Of a DNA stretch of 64,000 bases, positions 38,463 through 47,273 are shown piece by piece. The stretch spans positions 5,978,001 through 6,042,000 of the forward strand of contig NZ_FMHT01000003.1 of assembly GCF_900091585.1 (NCBI RefSeq). The letters are read 5' to 3'. Each line of letters opens with the position of its first letter. Positions within the stretch are counted from its first letter, which is position 1. The stretch comes from Micromonospora nigra. GTDB lineage: Bacteria; Actinomycetota; Actinomycetes; Mycobacteriales; Micromonosporaceae. Below the pieces are notes generated by a model. That model worked only from the letters and a program-made list of their open reading frames with translations. It searched no databases and was not told where the DNA came from. A program made the translations under genes and the position numbers.

Positions 38463-38841
38463 CGTGGGACACCAGTTCGTCTCGGGCGGTCTCGGTGCGG
38501 GCGGCGCGGTCGGCCTCGACCTCGGCGCGGAGCAGGGCCAGGTCCTCGGCGAGGGTGCGGGTCTCCTCCTCCAGGGCGCTGACCTCCCAGCTGAGGTGGA
38601 TGCAGACCAGCAGCAGGAAGACGATGCCGAGGAAGAGGACCAGGCTGACGCCGGAGACCACACCGAGCATGTTGGCGACATCGTCGAGCAGCCTGGGGAA
38701 CAGCGACAGCGGGATGACGATGAACAGCAGGCCGAGCCAGAGCATCGCGTACTTCTCGCGCAGCTGCCGCCGGCGAAGCAGTTCGACGATCGTGCCCAGC
38801 AGGATCAGGCCCGTCAGGCCGGTGACGAGGGTGAGCTTCAT
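38455..38841 (-). CDS. DUF2304 membrane protein
   Basis: A 128-residue protein with three hydrophobic helices (residues ~2-20, 35-52, 62-85) followed by a Glu/Leu-rich coiled coil (SALEEETRTLAEDLALLRAE). The REKYAMLWL segment between helices 1 and 2 is the hallmark of DUF2304. The function is unknown, but such proteins typically accompany a polyprenyl-phosphate glycosyltransferase, as here. ATG 38841 overlaps the rmlD stop by 4 nt (ATGA), which decides it over a GTG 12 nt earlier. Confidence 0.85.
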   Translation of the reverse strand: MKLTLVTGLTGLILLGTIVELLRRRQLREKYAMLWLGLLFIVIPLSLFPRLLDDVANMLGVVSGVSLVLFLGIVFLLLVCIHLSWEVSALEEETRTLAEDLALLRAEVEADRAARTETARDELVSHDG

Positions 38842-39716
38842 GCGACCTTCCACGGCGGTGCGGAGGCGAACGCGGCGGCCAGGGTGGACCGCCAGTGGGG
38901 TAGGGGTGGTAGGCCCGCCGCGGCCCAGCGGTCATGGCCCAGAACACTGTACGCGGGTCGGAGGGCGGGCCGGGGAAACCGGTCGCTGGTGGTGGGCCGG
39001 ACCCGTTGCGGGTCGAGCCCGGCCAGCTCGAACACCTCCCGGGCCAGGCCGTACCAGGTGGTCTCGCCCGCGCAGGTGCCGTGGTAGACGCCGGGAGCGG
39101 CCCGGCCGGCCACGGCCGCGTCGGCGAGCGCGACGAGCCGTTCGGCGAGGGTGCGCGACCAGGTGGGCTGGCCGTGCTGGTCGTCGACCACGTCGAGGTG
39201 GTCGCGCTGCCCGGCCAGGCGCAGCATGGTGGCGACGAAGTTGGGTCCGTGGGCGCCGTAGAGCCAGGCGGTGCGCACCACGTAGCCGGCGTCGGGCAGC
39301 AGGTCGGTGACGGCCCGTTCCCCGGCGAGCTTGCCGCGCCCGTACGCGTTGACGGGTGCGGTGGGCGCGTCCTCCGGGTACGGCGTGGTGGCGTCGCCGG
39401 GCAGGACGTAGTCGGTGGACACCTGCACCAGGCGGGCGTGGTGGGTGGCGCAGGCCCGCGCGAGGTGGGCGACGGCGGTGCCGTTGACGGCGGTGGCGGC
39501 GTCCTCGTGGGTCTCGGCACCGTCGACGTCTGTCCAGGCGGCGGCGTTGACCACCGTGTCGTGGCCGGCGACGGCGGCGTGGACCGCGTCGGCGTCGGTG
39601 ATGTCGAGTTCGGCGCGGGTGGCGGCGGTCACCGTCAGGTCGGGCCGGTCGGCCAGCACGGCCAGCAGGTCCCGGCCGAGCATGCCGCCGGCGCCGGTGA
39701 CAAGGAGCCGGGTCAT
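38838..39716 (-). CDS. rmlD: dTDP-4-dehydrorhamnose reductase
   Basis: A 292-residue short-chain dehydrogenase that makes dTDP-L-rhamnose in the last step of the pathway. The NADPH site is LLVTGAGGMLGRDLL. VVNAAAWTDVDGAE and the catalytic YGRGKLAGE (Tyr-x3-Lys) are intact, followed by TAWLYGAHGPNFVATM. Length is normal. It overlaps rmlB by 4 nt upstream and the DUF2304 gene downstream, so the whole operon is translationally chained. Confidence 0.94.
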   Translation of the reverse strand: MTRLLVTGAGGMLGRDLLAVLADRPDLTVTAATRAELDITDADAVHAAVAGHDTVVNAAAWTDVDGAETHEDAATAVNGTAVAHLARACATHHARLVQVSTDYVLPGDATTPYPEDAPTAPVNAYGRGKLAGERAVTDLLPDAGYVVRTAWLYGAHGPNFVATMLRLAGQRDHLDVVDDQHGQPTWSRTLAERLVALADAAVAGRAAPGVYHGTCAGETTWYGLAREVFELAGLDPQRVRPTTSDRFPRPALRPAYSVLGHDRWAAAGLPPLPHWRSTLAAAFASAPPWKVA

Positions 39717-40714
39717 GCGGCCGGGGTCGCCTTCAGCGGCTCCCACCAGGCCCGGTTGTCCCGGTACCAGCGCACGGTCTCGGCCAGGCCGTGATCCAGG
39801 TCGATGCTGGGGGCGTACCCGAGCTCCTGGTTGATCTTGGTGATGTCGAGCGAGTAGCGGCGGTCGTGGCCCTTGCGGTCGGCCACCGGCACCACCCGGT
39901 CCCAGTCGGCGTCGCAGGCGGCCAGCAGCCGCCCGGTCAGCTCGCGGTTGGTCAGCTCGGTGCCGCCGCCGATGTGGTAGACCTCGCCCGCACGGCCCTT
40001 GACCTGCGCCAGCGCGATGCCCCGGCAGTGGTCGTGCACGTGCAGCCAGTCGCGGACGTTGCCGCCGTCGCCGTACAGCGGCACGGTGCCGCCGTCGAGG
40101 AGGTTCGTCACGAACAGCGGGATGACCTTCTCGGGGAACTGGTACGGCCCGTAGTTGTTGGAACAGCGGGTCACCACCACGTCCATGCCGTGGGTGCGGT
40201 GGTAGGCCAGGGCGAGCAGGTCCGAACCGGCCTTCGAGGCCGAGTACGGCGAGTTCGGGGCGAGCGGCCAGTCCTCGGTCCACGAACCGGTCTCGATCGA
40301 GCCGTACACCTCGTCGGTCGACACGTGCACGAACCGGCCCGTGCCGTCCCGCAGCGCCGCGTCGAGCAGCGTCTGGGTGCCCAGCACGTTGGTGGTCACG
40401 AACGGCGCGGCCCCGGCGATCGAGCGGTCGACGTGTGACTCCGCCGCGAAGTGCACGATCACGTCGTGACCGGGCACCACCTCGTCGACCAGGGCGGCAT
40501 CCCGGATGTCGCCGACGACGAAGCGCAGGCGCGGGTCGTCGGCGACCGGCGCGAGGTTGGCCCGGTTGCCCGAGTACGTCAGCGCGTCGAGCACGGTGAC
40601 GGCGGTGGGCTCCAGCGGCGGCATGGCCGTGGCGCTGCCGCCAGGGGCGCCCAGCAGCATGCGGACGTACTCCGAACCGATGAACCCGGCTCCGCCGGTG
40701 ACGAGGATCCTCAC
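39713..40714 (-). CDS. rmlB: dTDP-glucose 4,6-dehydratase
   Basis: A 333-residue enzyme converting dTDP-glucose to dTDP-4-keto-6-deoxyglucose. The NAD-binding motif is ILVTGGAGFIGSEYVR. The substrate strands VHFAAESHVDRSI and VSTDEVYGSI, the catalytic YSASKAGSD and RCSNNYGPYQFPEK are all present, as in the RmlB family. The GTG start at 40714 faces rmlA across an 86-bp divergent promoter region; TAGACT lies 9 nt before it. First gene of the six-gene minus-strand operon. Confidence 0.96.
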   Translation of the reverse strand: MRILVTGGAGFIGSEYVRMLLGAPGGSATAMPPLEPTAVTVLDALTYSGNRANLAPVADDPRLRFVVGDIRDAALVDEVVPGHDVIVHFAAESHVDRSIAGAAPFVTTNVLGTQTLLDAALRDGTGRFVHVSTDEVYGSIETGSWTEDWPLAPNSPYSASKAGSDLLALAYHRTHGMDVVVTRCSNNYGPYQFPEKVIPLFVTNLLDGGTVPLYGDGGNVRDWLHVHDHCRGIALAQVKGRAGEVYHIGGGTELTNRELTGRLLAACDADWDRVVPVADRKGHDRRYSLDITKINQELGYAPSIDLDHGLAETVRWYRDNRAWWEPLKATPAA

Positions 40715-40788
40715 GGGTCCGGAAGTCTACGCGAACCGCCCGACAGTGCCTCGCCTGCCGACGCGTGGCCGCCGTGCGGGCCGGCCGG

Positions 40789-40794
40789 TAGGCT
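40789..40794 (+). promoter_or_regulatory. -10 box of rmlA (leaderless)
   Basis: TAGGCT followed by 6 nt and GTG 40801. The 86-bp rmlB-rmlA interval must carry both divergent promoters. Confidence 0.55.
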
Positions 40795-40800
40795 CCCCCG

Positions 40801-41685
40801 GTGCGCGGAATCCTTCTCGCCGGCGGCACCGGTTCCCGGCTCTGGCCGATCACCCGGGCGGTGTCCAAGCAGCTGATGCCGGTCTTCGACAAGCCCATGA
40901 TCTACTATCCGCTCTCCACCCTCGTGATGTCCGGGGTGCGGGAGATCCTGGTGATCACCACGCCGGAGGACCAGGAGCAGTTCCGGCGGCTCCTCGGCGA
41001 CGGGAGCCAGTGGGGGCTGCGGCTGGAGTACGTCACCCAGGCCCGCCCCGAGGGCATCGCGCAGGCGTTCGTGCTGGGTGCCGACTTCATCGGCGACGAG
41101 GCGGTGGCGCTGATCCTCGGCGACAACATCTTCCACGGTGCCGGCCTCGGCCGGCAGCTCGCCGCCGGCGGTGACCCGGCCGGTGGCCGGGTGTTCGCGT
41201 ACCCGGTGGCCAATCCGCAGGCGTACGGGGTGGTCGACTTCGACGCCGACGGCCGGGTGCTGTCAATCGAGGAGAAGCCGGAGCGGCCGAAGTCCCGGTA
41301 CGCCGTGCCGGGGCTGTACTTCTACGACAACCGGGTGGTGAAGATCGCCCGCACGCTGACGCCCAGCGCCCGGGGCGAGCTGGAGATCACCGCGGTCAAC
41401 GAGGCGTACCGGCGGTGGGGTGAGTTGTCGGTCACCGTGCTGGACCGGGGCACCGCCTGGCTGGACACCGGCACGTTCGCCTCGATGATGCAGGCTGCCG
41501 AGTTCGTCCGGGTGATCGAGGAGCGGCAGGGCATGAAGGTCGGCTGCGTGGAGGAGGTGGCCTGGCGGGCCGGGCTCATCGACGACGCACGGCTGCGCGA
41601 GTTGGCCGAGCCGCTGACCAAGAGCGGCTACGGCGACTACCTGCTGGGTCTGCTGGCCGAGAAGCACGGGCAGGTGCGGCCGTGA
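40801..41685 (+). CDS. rmlA: glucose-1-phosphate thymidylyltransferase
   Basis: A 294-residue nucleotidyltransferase forming dTDP-glucose, the entry step to dTDP-rhamnose. The N-terminal [20 protein letters not shown] is the nucleotide-binding motif. [29 protein letters not shown] (catalytic Asp) and [21 protein letters not shown] follow. It is complete. It overlaps rmlC by 4 nt, and the pair is divergent from rmlBD. Confidence 0.96.
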   Translation: MRGILLAGGTGSRLWPITRAVSKQLMPVFDKPMIYYPLSTLVMSGVREILVITTPEDQEQFRRLLGDGSQWGLRLEYVTQARPEGIAQAFVLGADFIGDEAVALILGDNIFHGAGLGRQLAAGGDPAGGRVFAYPVANPQAYGVVDFDADGRVLSIEEKPERPKSRYAVPGLYFYDNRVVKIARTLTPSARGELEITAVNEAYRRWGELSVTVLDRGTAWLDTGTFASMMQAAEFVRVIEERQGMKVGCVEEVAWRAGLIDDARLRELAEPLTKSGYGDYLLGLLAEKHGQVRP

Positions 41686-42305
41686 AGATCCGTCCGCTGA
41701 GCGTCGAGGGGGCCTTCGAGATCATTCCGCAGCAGCACGGCGACCCGCGCGGGCTGTTCATGGAGTGGTACCGCTTCGACCGTCTCGCCGAGGCCGTCGG
41801 CCATCCGCTGCGACTGGCCCAGGCCAACATGTCGGTGTCGGCCCGGGGGGTGGTGCGCGGCCTGCACTTCGCCGATGTCCCGCCCGGCCAGGCCAAGTAC
41901 GCCACCTGTGTCCGCGGGGCGGTGCTGGACGTGGTGGTGGACCTGCGGGTCGGCTCGCCGACCTTCGGCCGGTGGGAGGGCGTCCGCCTTGACGACGTCG
42001 ACCGGCGGGCCGTCTACCTCAGCGAGGGGCTGGCGCACGGCTTCTGCGCGCTGACCGACGACGCGACCCTGAGCTACCTGTGCTCCACCGCCTACAACCC
42101 GGCCGTCGAGCACTCGGTGCACCCGCTGGACCCGGACCTGGGCGTCGAGTGGCCGGTCGAGCAGCCGCAACTGTCCGCCCGGGACGCCGCCGCGCCCACC
42201 CTGGCGCAGGCCCGCGCGGACGGGCTGCTGCCCCGGTACGACGCCTACCGGGCGTGGGTGGCCGGGCTCGGGCCGGACGGTGTCCCGCCCCCGGGGGAGG
42301 GCTGA
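41682..42305 (+). CDS. rmlC: dTDP-4-dehydrorhamnose 3,5-epimerase
   Basis: A 207-residue cupin enzyme that epimerises C3 and C5 of the 4-keto sugar. Conserved elements are [36 protein letters not shown] with the catalytic His, [19 protein letters not shown] and [15 protein letters not shown]. The last ~20 residues are extended. The GTG start overlaps rmlA (GTGA). With rmlA, rmlB and rmlD in the same locus the dTDP-L-rhamnose pathway is complete. Confidence 0.95.
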   Translation: MKIRPLSVEGAFEIIPQQHGDPRGLFMEWYRFDRLAEAVGHPLRLAQANMSVSARGVVRGLHFADVPPGQAKYATCVRGAVLDVVVDLRVGSPTFGRWEGVRLDDVDRRAVYLSEGLAHGFCALTDDATLSYLCSTAYNPAVEHSVHPLDPDLGVEWPVEQPQLSARDAAAPTLAQARADGLLPRYDAYRAWVAGLGPDGVPPPGEG

Positions 42306-42352
42306 GCGCACGACTGCGGTCGCGACAGTGACGAACGGGGCCTCCGGGCGGC

Positions 42353-42358
42353 TAATGT
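42353..42358 (+). promoter_or_regulatory. -10 box of pafA (leaderless)
   Basis: TAATGT followed by 6 nt and ATG 42365; pafA therefore has its own promoter after the rhamnose insertion. Confidence 0.55.
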
Positions 42359-42364
42359 CTCATC

Positions 42365-43723
42365 ATGGAGCGGCGAATCTTCGGCCTCGAGACCGAGTAC
42401 GGCGTCACCTGCACCTACCGCGGGCAGCGCCGGCTTTCCCCCGACGAGGTCGCGCGGTACCTGTTCCGGCGGGTGGTGTCGTGGGGTCGGTCGAGCAACG
42501 TTTTCCTGCGCAACGGCGCCCGCCTCTACCTCGACGTCGGTTCCCACCCGGAGTACGCCACCCCGGAGTGCGACTCGGTGGTCGACCTGGTGGCCCACGA
42601 CCGGGCCGGTGAGCGGATCCTGGAGGGGTTGCTCGTCGACGCGGAGAAGCGGCTGCACGACGAGGGCATCGCCGGTGAGATCTACCTGTTCAAGAACAAC
42701 ACCGACTCGGCCGGCAACTCCTACGGCTGTCACGAGAACTATCTGGTGTCCCGGCACGGGGAGTTCGGCCGTCTCGCCGACGTGCTGATCCCGTTCCTGG
42801 TCACCCGACAGCTCATCTGTGGCGCGGGCAAGGTGTTGCAGACCCCGCGCGGCGCGGTCTACTGCCTGTCGCAGCGGGCGGAGCACATCTGGGAGGGGGT
42901 GTCCTCGGCGACCACCCGCAGCCGGCCGATCATCAACACCCGCGACGAGCCGCACGCCGACGCGGAACGTTACCGGCGGCTGCACGTCATCGTGGGTGAC
43001 TCCAACATGAACGAGGTCACCACGCTGCTGAAGGTGGGCTCGGCCGACATCGTGCTGCGGATGATCGAGGCCGGGGTGGTGATGCGTGACCTGACGCTGG
43101 AGAACCCGATCCGGGCGATCCGCGAGGTGTCGCACGACATCACCGGCCGGCGCAAGGTGCGGCTGGCCTCCGGCAAGGAGGTCAGCGCGCTGGAGATCCA
43201 GCAGGAATACCTGGCCAGGGCCACCGAGTTCGTGGAGCGTCGGGGCGGCGACCAGACCGCCAAGCGGGTCGTCGAGTTGTGGGGCCGGGTGCTGCACGCG
43301 GTGGAGACGGGCGACCTGGAGCCGGTGGCCCGGGAGATCGACTGGGTGACCAAGCTGCGACTGATCGAGCGCTACCAGCGCAAGCACGACCTGCCCCTGT
43401 CACATCCCCGGGTCGCCCAGATGGACCTCGCCTACCACGACCTGCGCCGTGGCCGGGGCCTCTACGCGCTGCTGGAGCGGCGCGGTGACGTCGACCGGAT
43501 CGCCACCGACCCGGAGATCTTCGAGGCGAAGGAGACCCCGCCGCAGACCACCCGGGCGCGGCTGCGCGGCGAGTTCATCCGGCACGCCCAGGAGAAGCGG
43601 CGCGACTTCACCGTCGACTGGGTGCACCTGAAGCTCAACGACCAGGCGCAGCGCACGGTGCTGTGCAAGGACCCGTTCCGCGCGTACGACGAGCGGGTGG
43701 AGCGCCTGATCGCCAGCATGTGA
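42365..43723 (+). CDS. pafA: Pup--protein ligase
   Basis: A 452-residue ATP-dependent ligase that couples the C-terminal Glu of Pup to lysines of target proteins. It starts [18 protein letters not shown] with metal-binding Glu residues. The core [20 protein letters not shown] and [23 protein letters not shown] parallels Dop, but the Dop-loop is absent ([22 protein letters not shown] comes early), which identifies it as PafA. The C-terminal domain (about 380-452) binds Pup. It is separated from prcA by a 7-kb rhamnose cluster. Confidence 0.97.
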   Translation: MERRIFGLETEYGVTCTYRGQRRLSPDEVARYLFRRVVSWGRSSNVFLRNGARLYLDVGSHPEYATPECDSVVDLVAHDRAGERILEGLLVDAEKRLHDEGIAGEIYLFKNNTDSAGNSYGCHENYLVSRHGEFGRLADVLIPFLVTRQLICGAGKVLQTPRGAVYCLSQRAEHIWEGVSSATTRSRPIINTRDEPHADAERYRRLHVIVGDSNMNEVTTLLKVGSADIVLRMIEAGVVMRDLTLENPIRAIREVSHDITGRRKVRLASGKEVSALEIQQEYLARATEFVERRGGDQTAKRVVELWGRVLHAVETGDLEPVAREIDWVTKLRLIERYQRKHDLPLSHPRVAQMDLAYHDLRRGRGLYALLERRGDVDRIATDPEIFEAKETPPQTTRARLRGEFIRHAQEKRRDFTVDWVHLKLNDQAQRTVLCKDPFRAYDERVERLIASM

Positions 43724-43794
43724 CCGGGACCGCGGGGTCCGGTCCGGCGGTCCCCGTCGGGCCGGGCCCCACCACCGGGTACGCTGGCCGCGCC

Positions 43795-43980
43795 ATGTTT
43801 CCTTCCGAACCCCGCGACCGCGGCTCCGAGCGGCAGAACTGGGTCGAGCGTCGCCGCGAGAAGATCCGCGCCGAGATCGAACGCAACCGCCGTGGCGAGT
43901 ACACCGTGCCCACCTGGGTGCTGGCGCTCGCCCTGGCGCTGATCGTCGGCGCCTGGGCCGCCCTGATCATTCTCGCCTGA
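43795..43980 (+). CDS. small single-pass membrane protein
   Basis: A 61-residue protein. Residues 1-38 are charged and rich in Arg/Glu (WVERRREKIRAEIERNRRGE), and residues 39-61 form one hydrophobic helix (VPTWVLALALALIVGAWAALIILA), giving a C-terminal membrane anchor with the basic part in the cytoplasm. The codons are strongly GC3-biased. Function is unknown. ATG 43795 is chosen because the upstream in-frame codons are low-complexity and a TACGCT lies 9 nt before it. Confidence 0.65.
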   Translation: MFPSEPRDRGSERQNWVERRREKIRAEIERNRRGEYTVPTWVLALALALIVGAWAALIILA

Positions 43981-44150
43981 ACCGTCGTCTATCGCCCGAA
44001 CCGCGCCGGGCGCCCGCCGTCAGCGTCCGAACGGCACCGGCAGGATCGCACGGACGAAGTGAACGTCCCCCCGGCGGAGCTGGCACCATCGATGCCGCAA
44101 GGGTGGTGCCGGCGCGTGACCGCGCGGGCGTTCGGCAGGCGGGAGACGGC

Positions 44151-44699
44151 GTGGCACACATCGACCTCGGACTCGACGAGCGGGCACACCCGGGCATCAA
44201 CGGGCCGATGCTGTTCCGCCCCGAAACCGCCGGGCCGCTCAACCAGCTCGCGGAAGCCCTGCTGCGGGCCCCGCACCCGACCCTCACCGCCGGCGAGCGG
44301 GAACTGATCGCCGCCTACGTGTCCGGGCTGAACGAGTGCCGGTTCTGCTGCGCCTCCCACTCGGCGTTCGCCGCGGCCCAGTTGCCGGCGGGGATGCCGC
44401 TGGTCGACCAGGTCCGCGCCGACCCCGCCACCGCCGAGATCAGCGACAAGTTGCGGGCCCTGCTGACCGTCGCGGCGGCGGTGCAGCGCGGCGGCCGGGA
44501 GGTGACCGGGGCGCACGTCGACGCCGCCCGCGCGGCTGGAGCGACGGACCTGGAGATTCACGACACGGTCCTGATCGCGGCGGCGTTCTGCATGTTCAAC
44601 CGCTACGTCGATGGGCTGGGCACCCTCGCCCCCGACGATCCGGCGGTCTACGAGATGTCGGCCCGGCGCATCGTCGCCGACGGCTACCGGGCGACCTGA
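44151..44699 (+). CDS. AhpD-like peroxidase-related protein
   Basis: A 182-residue protein of the carboxymuconolactone decarboxylase/AhpD superfamily. The redox motif CRFCCASHS (C-x2-C-x3-H) near residue 64 follows a conserved Glu/Asn helix (ELIAAYVSGLNE), as in uncharacterised peroxidase-related enzymes. It probably uses a thiol cycle against peroxides, with electrons from mycothiol or another thiol, which is inferred. GTG 44151 follows GGGAGA. It stands alone on the + strand before the convergent DUF3866 gene. Confidence 0.83.
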   Translation: MAHIDLGLDERAHPGINGPMLFRPETAGPLNQLAEALLRAPHPTLTAGERELIAAYVSGLNECRFCCASHSAFAAAQLPAGMPLVDQVRADPATAEISDKLRALLTVAAAVQRGGREVTGAHVDAARAAGATDLEIHDTVLIAAAFCMFNRYVDGLGTLAPDDPAVYEMSARRIVADGYRAT

Positions 44700-44804
44700 G
44701 CCGTCGGTGCCACGGGCGACCTGCCTGCTCACAAGCACCCCGATGACCTGCCTGCCCTCTCCGCGCCAGCCCGGCGCACCGGGCGCGCCGGGCGGCGACC
44801 CGGC

Positions 44805-45890
44805 TCAGGCGAGCAGGTGCGCGGCGTGTCGGCCGGCCGCCGCCGCGGAGAGGAAGTAGCCGTGGTCGGCGTCGAGCCCGCGGCCCATCGTCGACAGTGG
44901 CACCGCGGCCCGGCGCAGCGCCGCGTCCAGGCCGTCGGTGGGCACCCGCACCACCGCGTGCCGCCCGGCCAGCGGCGCGAGGGCCGCGTCAACCTGGGCG
45001 GCCAGCGCCGGGTCGAGGCCGTCGGGCACCACCAGCTCCGCCCGGGCCAGTGCCACCCGGCCGTACGCGGTGAGGCTGTGGTGTGACACGCCACGGTGCC
45101 GGGGTCGGGGGTCGGCGGCGGAGATGCGGAGCGAACCGACGGGCCGTCCGCCCAGGGCTGCCGCGGCGTTGACCGCCTCACCGACGGCGACCCCGGAGAA
45201 GCCCCAGCGGGTGCCGGTGCCGAGATTGCCGGGGCCCTGCGCGACGATGGCCACGTCGGCGTGCAGGACGTGTCGGGCGGCGAGCAGCCCCACATGCAGG
45301 GTCGAGGCCTCCAGGTCCCCGCCGAACGCCTGCCCCACGCTGACCGTGCCGACCAGGTCTTCGCGCAGCCCGGCCAGGGTCCGGGAGAACCAGGCCGGCA
45401 ACGCCCCGCCGTCGGTGAGCACGTACGCCACCCGTGCGTCCGGGGCGTCCGCGCGTACGCCGGCCAGGATCGCCGGCAGCGCGGAGTGCAGGTCGGCGGT
45501 GACCACGGGCATCCCCGCCACGTCCTCGGCGGTCTCGAGCACGGGGCGGTGCGGGGACGCCTCCTCGTCGACCCCCAGCAGGATCGGTTGCAGAGGGGTG
45601 TAGCGGGCCTTGACCAGGTGCCCGGCATCCCGCGTGTCCTGCGCCTGGGGCGGGTCGGCGGGCAGCCGGTCGGGCAGCGCGACCACCAGGGCGTACCCGC
45701 CGGTCCCCAGACCCATCAGCAGTGCTCCGGCGTTGAGCAGCACGCGGTCGCCGGGCTCCGGTTCGCCGACCAGGGCCGGGTAGGCCAGGGCCCGCATCGG
45801 GGTGCCGTCGGGCAGCGTGACGTCGAGTTCCACCGCTCCGGCCCACCGCCGCCGTAGCGCCGTCACCGTTCCTGCCCGCCATCGCACCAT
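44805..45890 (-). CDS. DUF3866 family protein
   Basis: A 361-residue conserved actinobacterial protein of unknown function. It begins MVRWRAGTVTALRRRWAGAVEL. It carries GDRVLLNAGALLMGLGTGGYALV, LHVGLLAARHVLHADVAIVAQGPGNLG and HRGVSHHSLTAYGRVALARAE, which are the conserved blocks of DUF3866. No signal peptide or membrane helix is evident. The ATG at 45890 is fixed by a -10 box 7 nt upstream; the longer ORF is rejected. Homologues are often near pafBC. Confidence 0.85.
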   Translation of the reverse strand: MVRWRAGTVTALRRRWAGAVELDVTLPDGTPMRALAYPALVGEPEPGDRVLLNAGALLMGLGTGGYALVVALPDRLPADPPQAQDTRDAGHLVKARYTPLQPILLGVDEEASPHRPVLETAEDVAGMPVVTADLHSALPAILAGVRADAPDARVAYVLTDGGALPAWFSRTLAGLREDLVGTVSVGQAFGGDLEASTLHVGLLAARHVLHADVAIVAQGPGNLGTGTRWGFSGVAVGEAVNAAAALGGRPVGSLRISAADPRPRHRGVSHHSLTAYGRVALARAELVVPDGLDPALAAQVDAALAPLAGRHAVVRVPTDGLDAALRRAAVPLSTMGRGLDADHGYFLSAAAAGRHAAHLLA

Positions 45891-45897
45891 GTCCGGC

Positions 45898-45903
45898 ACG
45901 CTA
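45898..45903 (-). promoter_or_regulatory. -10 box of DUF3866 gene (leaderless)
   Basis: TAGCGT on the minus strand, 7 nt before ATG 45890. The remaining 45904-46160 stretch up to pafB shows no gene. Confidence 0.6.
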
Positions 45904-46164
45904 GCGGGCGGCGCGGCCGGCGGGCGCAGCCGGGGCTGCCCTGGTCGGTGTCGGACCGGGACGCGGAGTGTCGCGGTGTCCCGGTGTGATGACAATGCGT
46001 GATGCCGCATTCGGTGGTGTCGGCCGGTGGTGACGCCCCACGCCGAGCCGCCCCTGTGGGTCGGTCGTCCCGGAACTGCGCAGCTCACGGTCGGTGTGCT
46101 CGGGTGCCCGTCGGCGACCGGGGGACGCGCCCCGCGTGGGTGCGTGCGCCGGGCGATCGGCTGC

Positions 46165-46170
46165 TAGCGT
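46165..46170 (+). promoter_or_regulatory. -10 box of pafB (leaderless)
   Basis: TAGCGT followed by 7 nt and GTG 46178. The same hexamer and spacing serve the divergent DUF3866 gene. Confidence 0.6.
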
Positions 46171-46177
46171 CTACCGC

Positions 46178-47167
46178 GTGTCGCGGACCCGCACCGAACG
46201 CCTGGTCAACCTGGTGATCTGCCTGCTGTCCACGCGGCGGTTCCTGACCGCCGCGCAGATCGCCGCGACCGTTCCCGGTTACGAGCACGACCCGGACGAC
46301 CCCCGCGAGCACGAGGCGTTCCAGCGCAAGTTCGAACGCGACAAGGCCGAGCTGCGCGACCTGGGCGTGCCGCTGGAGACCGGTACGGCGAGCGTCTTCG
46401 ACACCGAACCCGGTTACCGCATCGCCCACCGCGAGTACGCGCTGCCCGACATCCCGCTCGAACCGGACGAGGCCGCAGCCGTGGGCATCGCGGCGCGCCT
46501 GTGGCAGCACGCCGGCCTGGCCGCCGCCGCCTCGTCGGGGCTGGCGAAACTGCGCGCCGCCGGGGTGGACGTGGATCCGCAGGCCACACTGGGTCTGGAG
46601 CCGATGGTGACGGTCGACCCGGCGTTCGCGCCGTTGACTGCCGCCGCGCGGGACCGCCGGGAGGTGGGTTTCGACTACCGGGTGCCCGATCGGGACGCGC
46701 CGACCCGACGCCGGGTGCAGCCGTGGGGCGTGGTCTGCTGGCGGGGCCGGTGGTATGTGGTCGGCCACGACCTGGACCGCGACGCCACCCGTTGCTTCCG
46801 GCTGTCCCGGGTCGTCGGCCCGGTCCGGGTCACCGGCCTGCCCGGCGGTTACCGGCCCCCGGCCGACGTCGACCTGATCAGCCACGTGGCCCGGTGGTCC
46901 GGGCCCGTGGAACGGGCCGGACGGGCGACGGTGCTGGCCGCTCCCGGCCGGGCGGCCGGGCTGCGCCGTTGGGCGCTGAGTGTCACCTCCGCCGCCGACG
47001 GCGACCGGCTGGTCCTGCCGTTCGCCGATCCGCACACGTTGGCGGGTCAGCTCGTCGGCTACGGTCCCGACGTGCGGGTGCTCGACCCGCCCGAGGTGCG
47101 GGAGGCGGTCATCCAGCGGCTCAAGGAGATCGCCGCCCGCCACGACGCCCTGGCGGTGGCCCGGTGA
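46178..47167 (+). CDS. pafB: WYL-domain transcriptional regulator PafB
   Basis: A 329-residue regulator. The N-terminal winged HTH (about 5-70) reads RTERLVNLVICLLSTRRFLTAAQIAATVPGY, and the WYL domain (about 140-225) includes RRRVQPWGVVCWRGRWYVVGHD. A WCX region follows. PafB and PafC act together as a transcriptional activator of the LexA-independent DNA-damage response in mycobacteria; here they lie side by side downstream of pafA, as expected. Start GTG 46178 agrees with the family and with the -10 box. Its stop codon is part of a 37-bp direct repeat. Confidence 0.93.
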   Translation: MSRTRTERLVNLVICLLSTRRFLTAAQIAATVPGYEHDPDDPREHEAFQRKFERDKAELRDLGVPLETGTASVFDTEPGYRIAHREYALPDIPLEPDEAAAVGIAARLWQHAGLAAAASSGLAKLRAAGVDVDPQATLGLEPMVTVDPAFAPLTAAARDRREVGFDYRVPDRDAPTRRRVQPWGVVCWRGRWYVVGHDLDRDATRCFRLSRVVGPVRVTGLPGGYRPPADVDLISHVARWSGPVERAGRATVLAAPGRAAGLRRWALSVTSAADGDRLVLPFADPHTLAGQLVGYGPDVRVLDPPEVREAVIQRLKEIAARHDALAVAR

Positions 47168-47254
47168 GCGCGAGGAGTGAGCTTGCGAGCCCCGCAGTCG
47201 TGAGCGGAGGGGTTGTGGTGAGCGCGAGGAGTGAGCTTGCGAGCCCCGCAGTCG
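47164..47254 (+). repeat. pair of 37-bp direct repeats between pafB and pafC
   Basis: The same 37 bp, beginning GTGAGCGCGAGGAGTGAGC and ending CCCCGCAGTCG, occur at 47164-47200 and 47218-47254, 54 bp apart. The first copy begins on the last codon base and stop of pafB. The sequence resembles a short repeat I associate with intergenic regions of Micromonospora, but a genome search is needed to show copy number. Confidence 0.9.
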
Positions 47255-47273
47255 CCAGCCGAAGGAGGTCGCG

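Noticed and set aside
47164..47254. CRISPR or attachment-site repeats at pafB-pafC
   Set aside because: Only two copies, 17-bp spacer, no cas or integrase gene nearby; it resembles a dispersed intergenic repeat.
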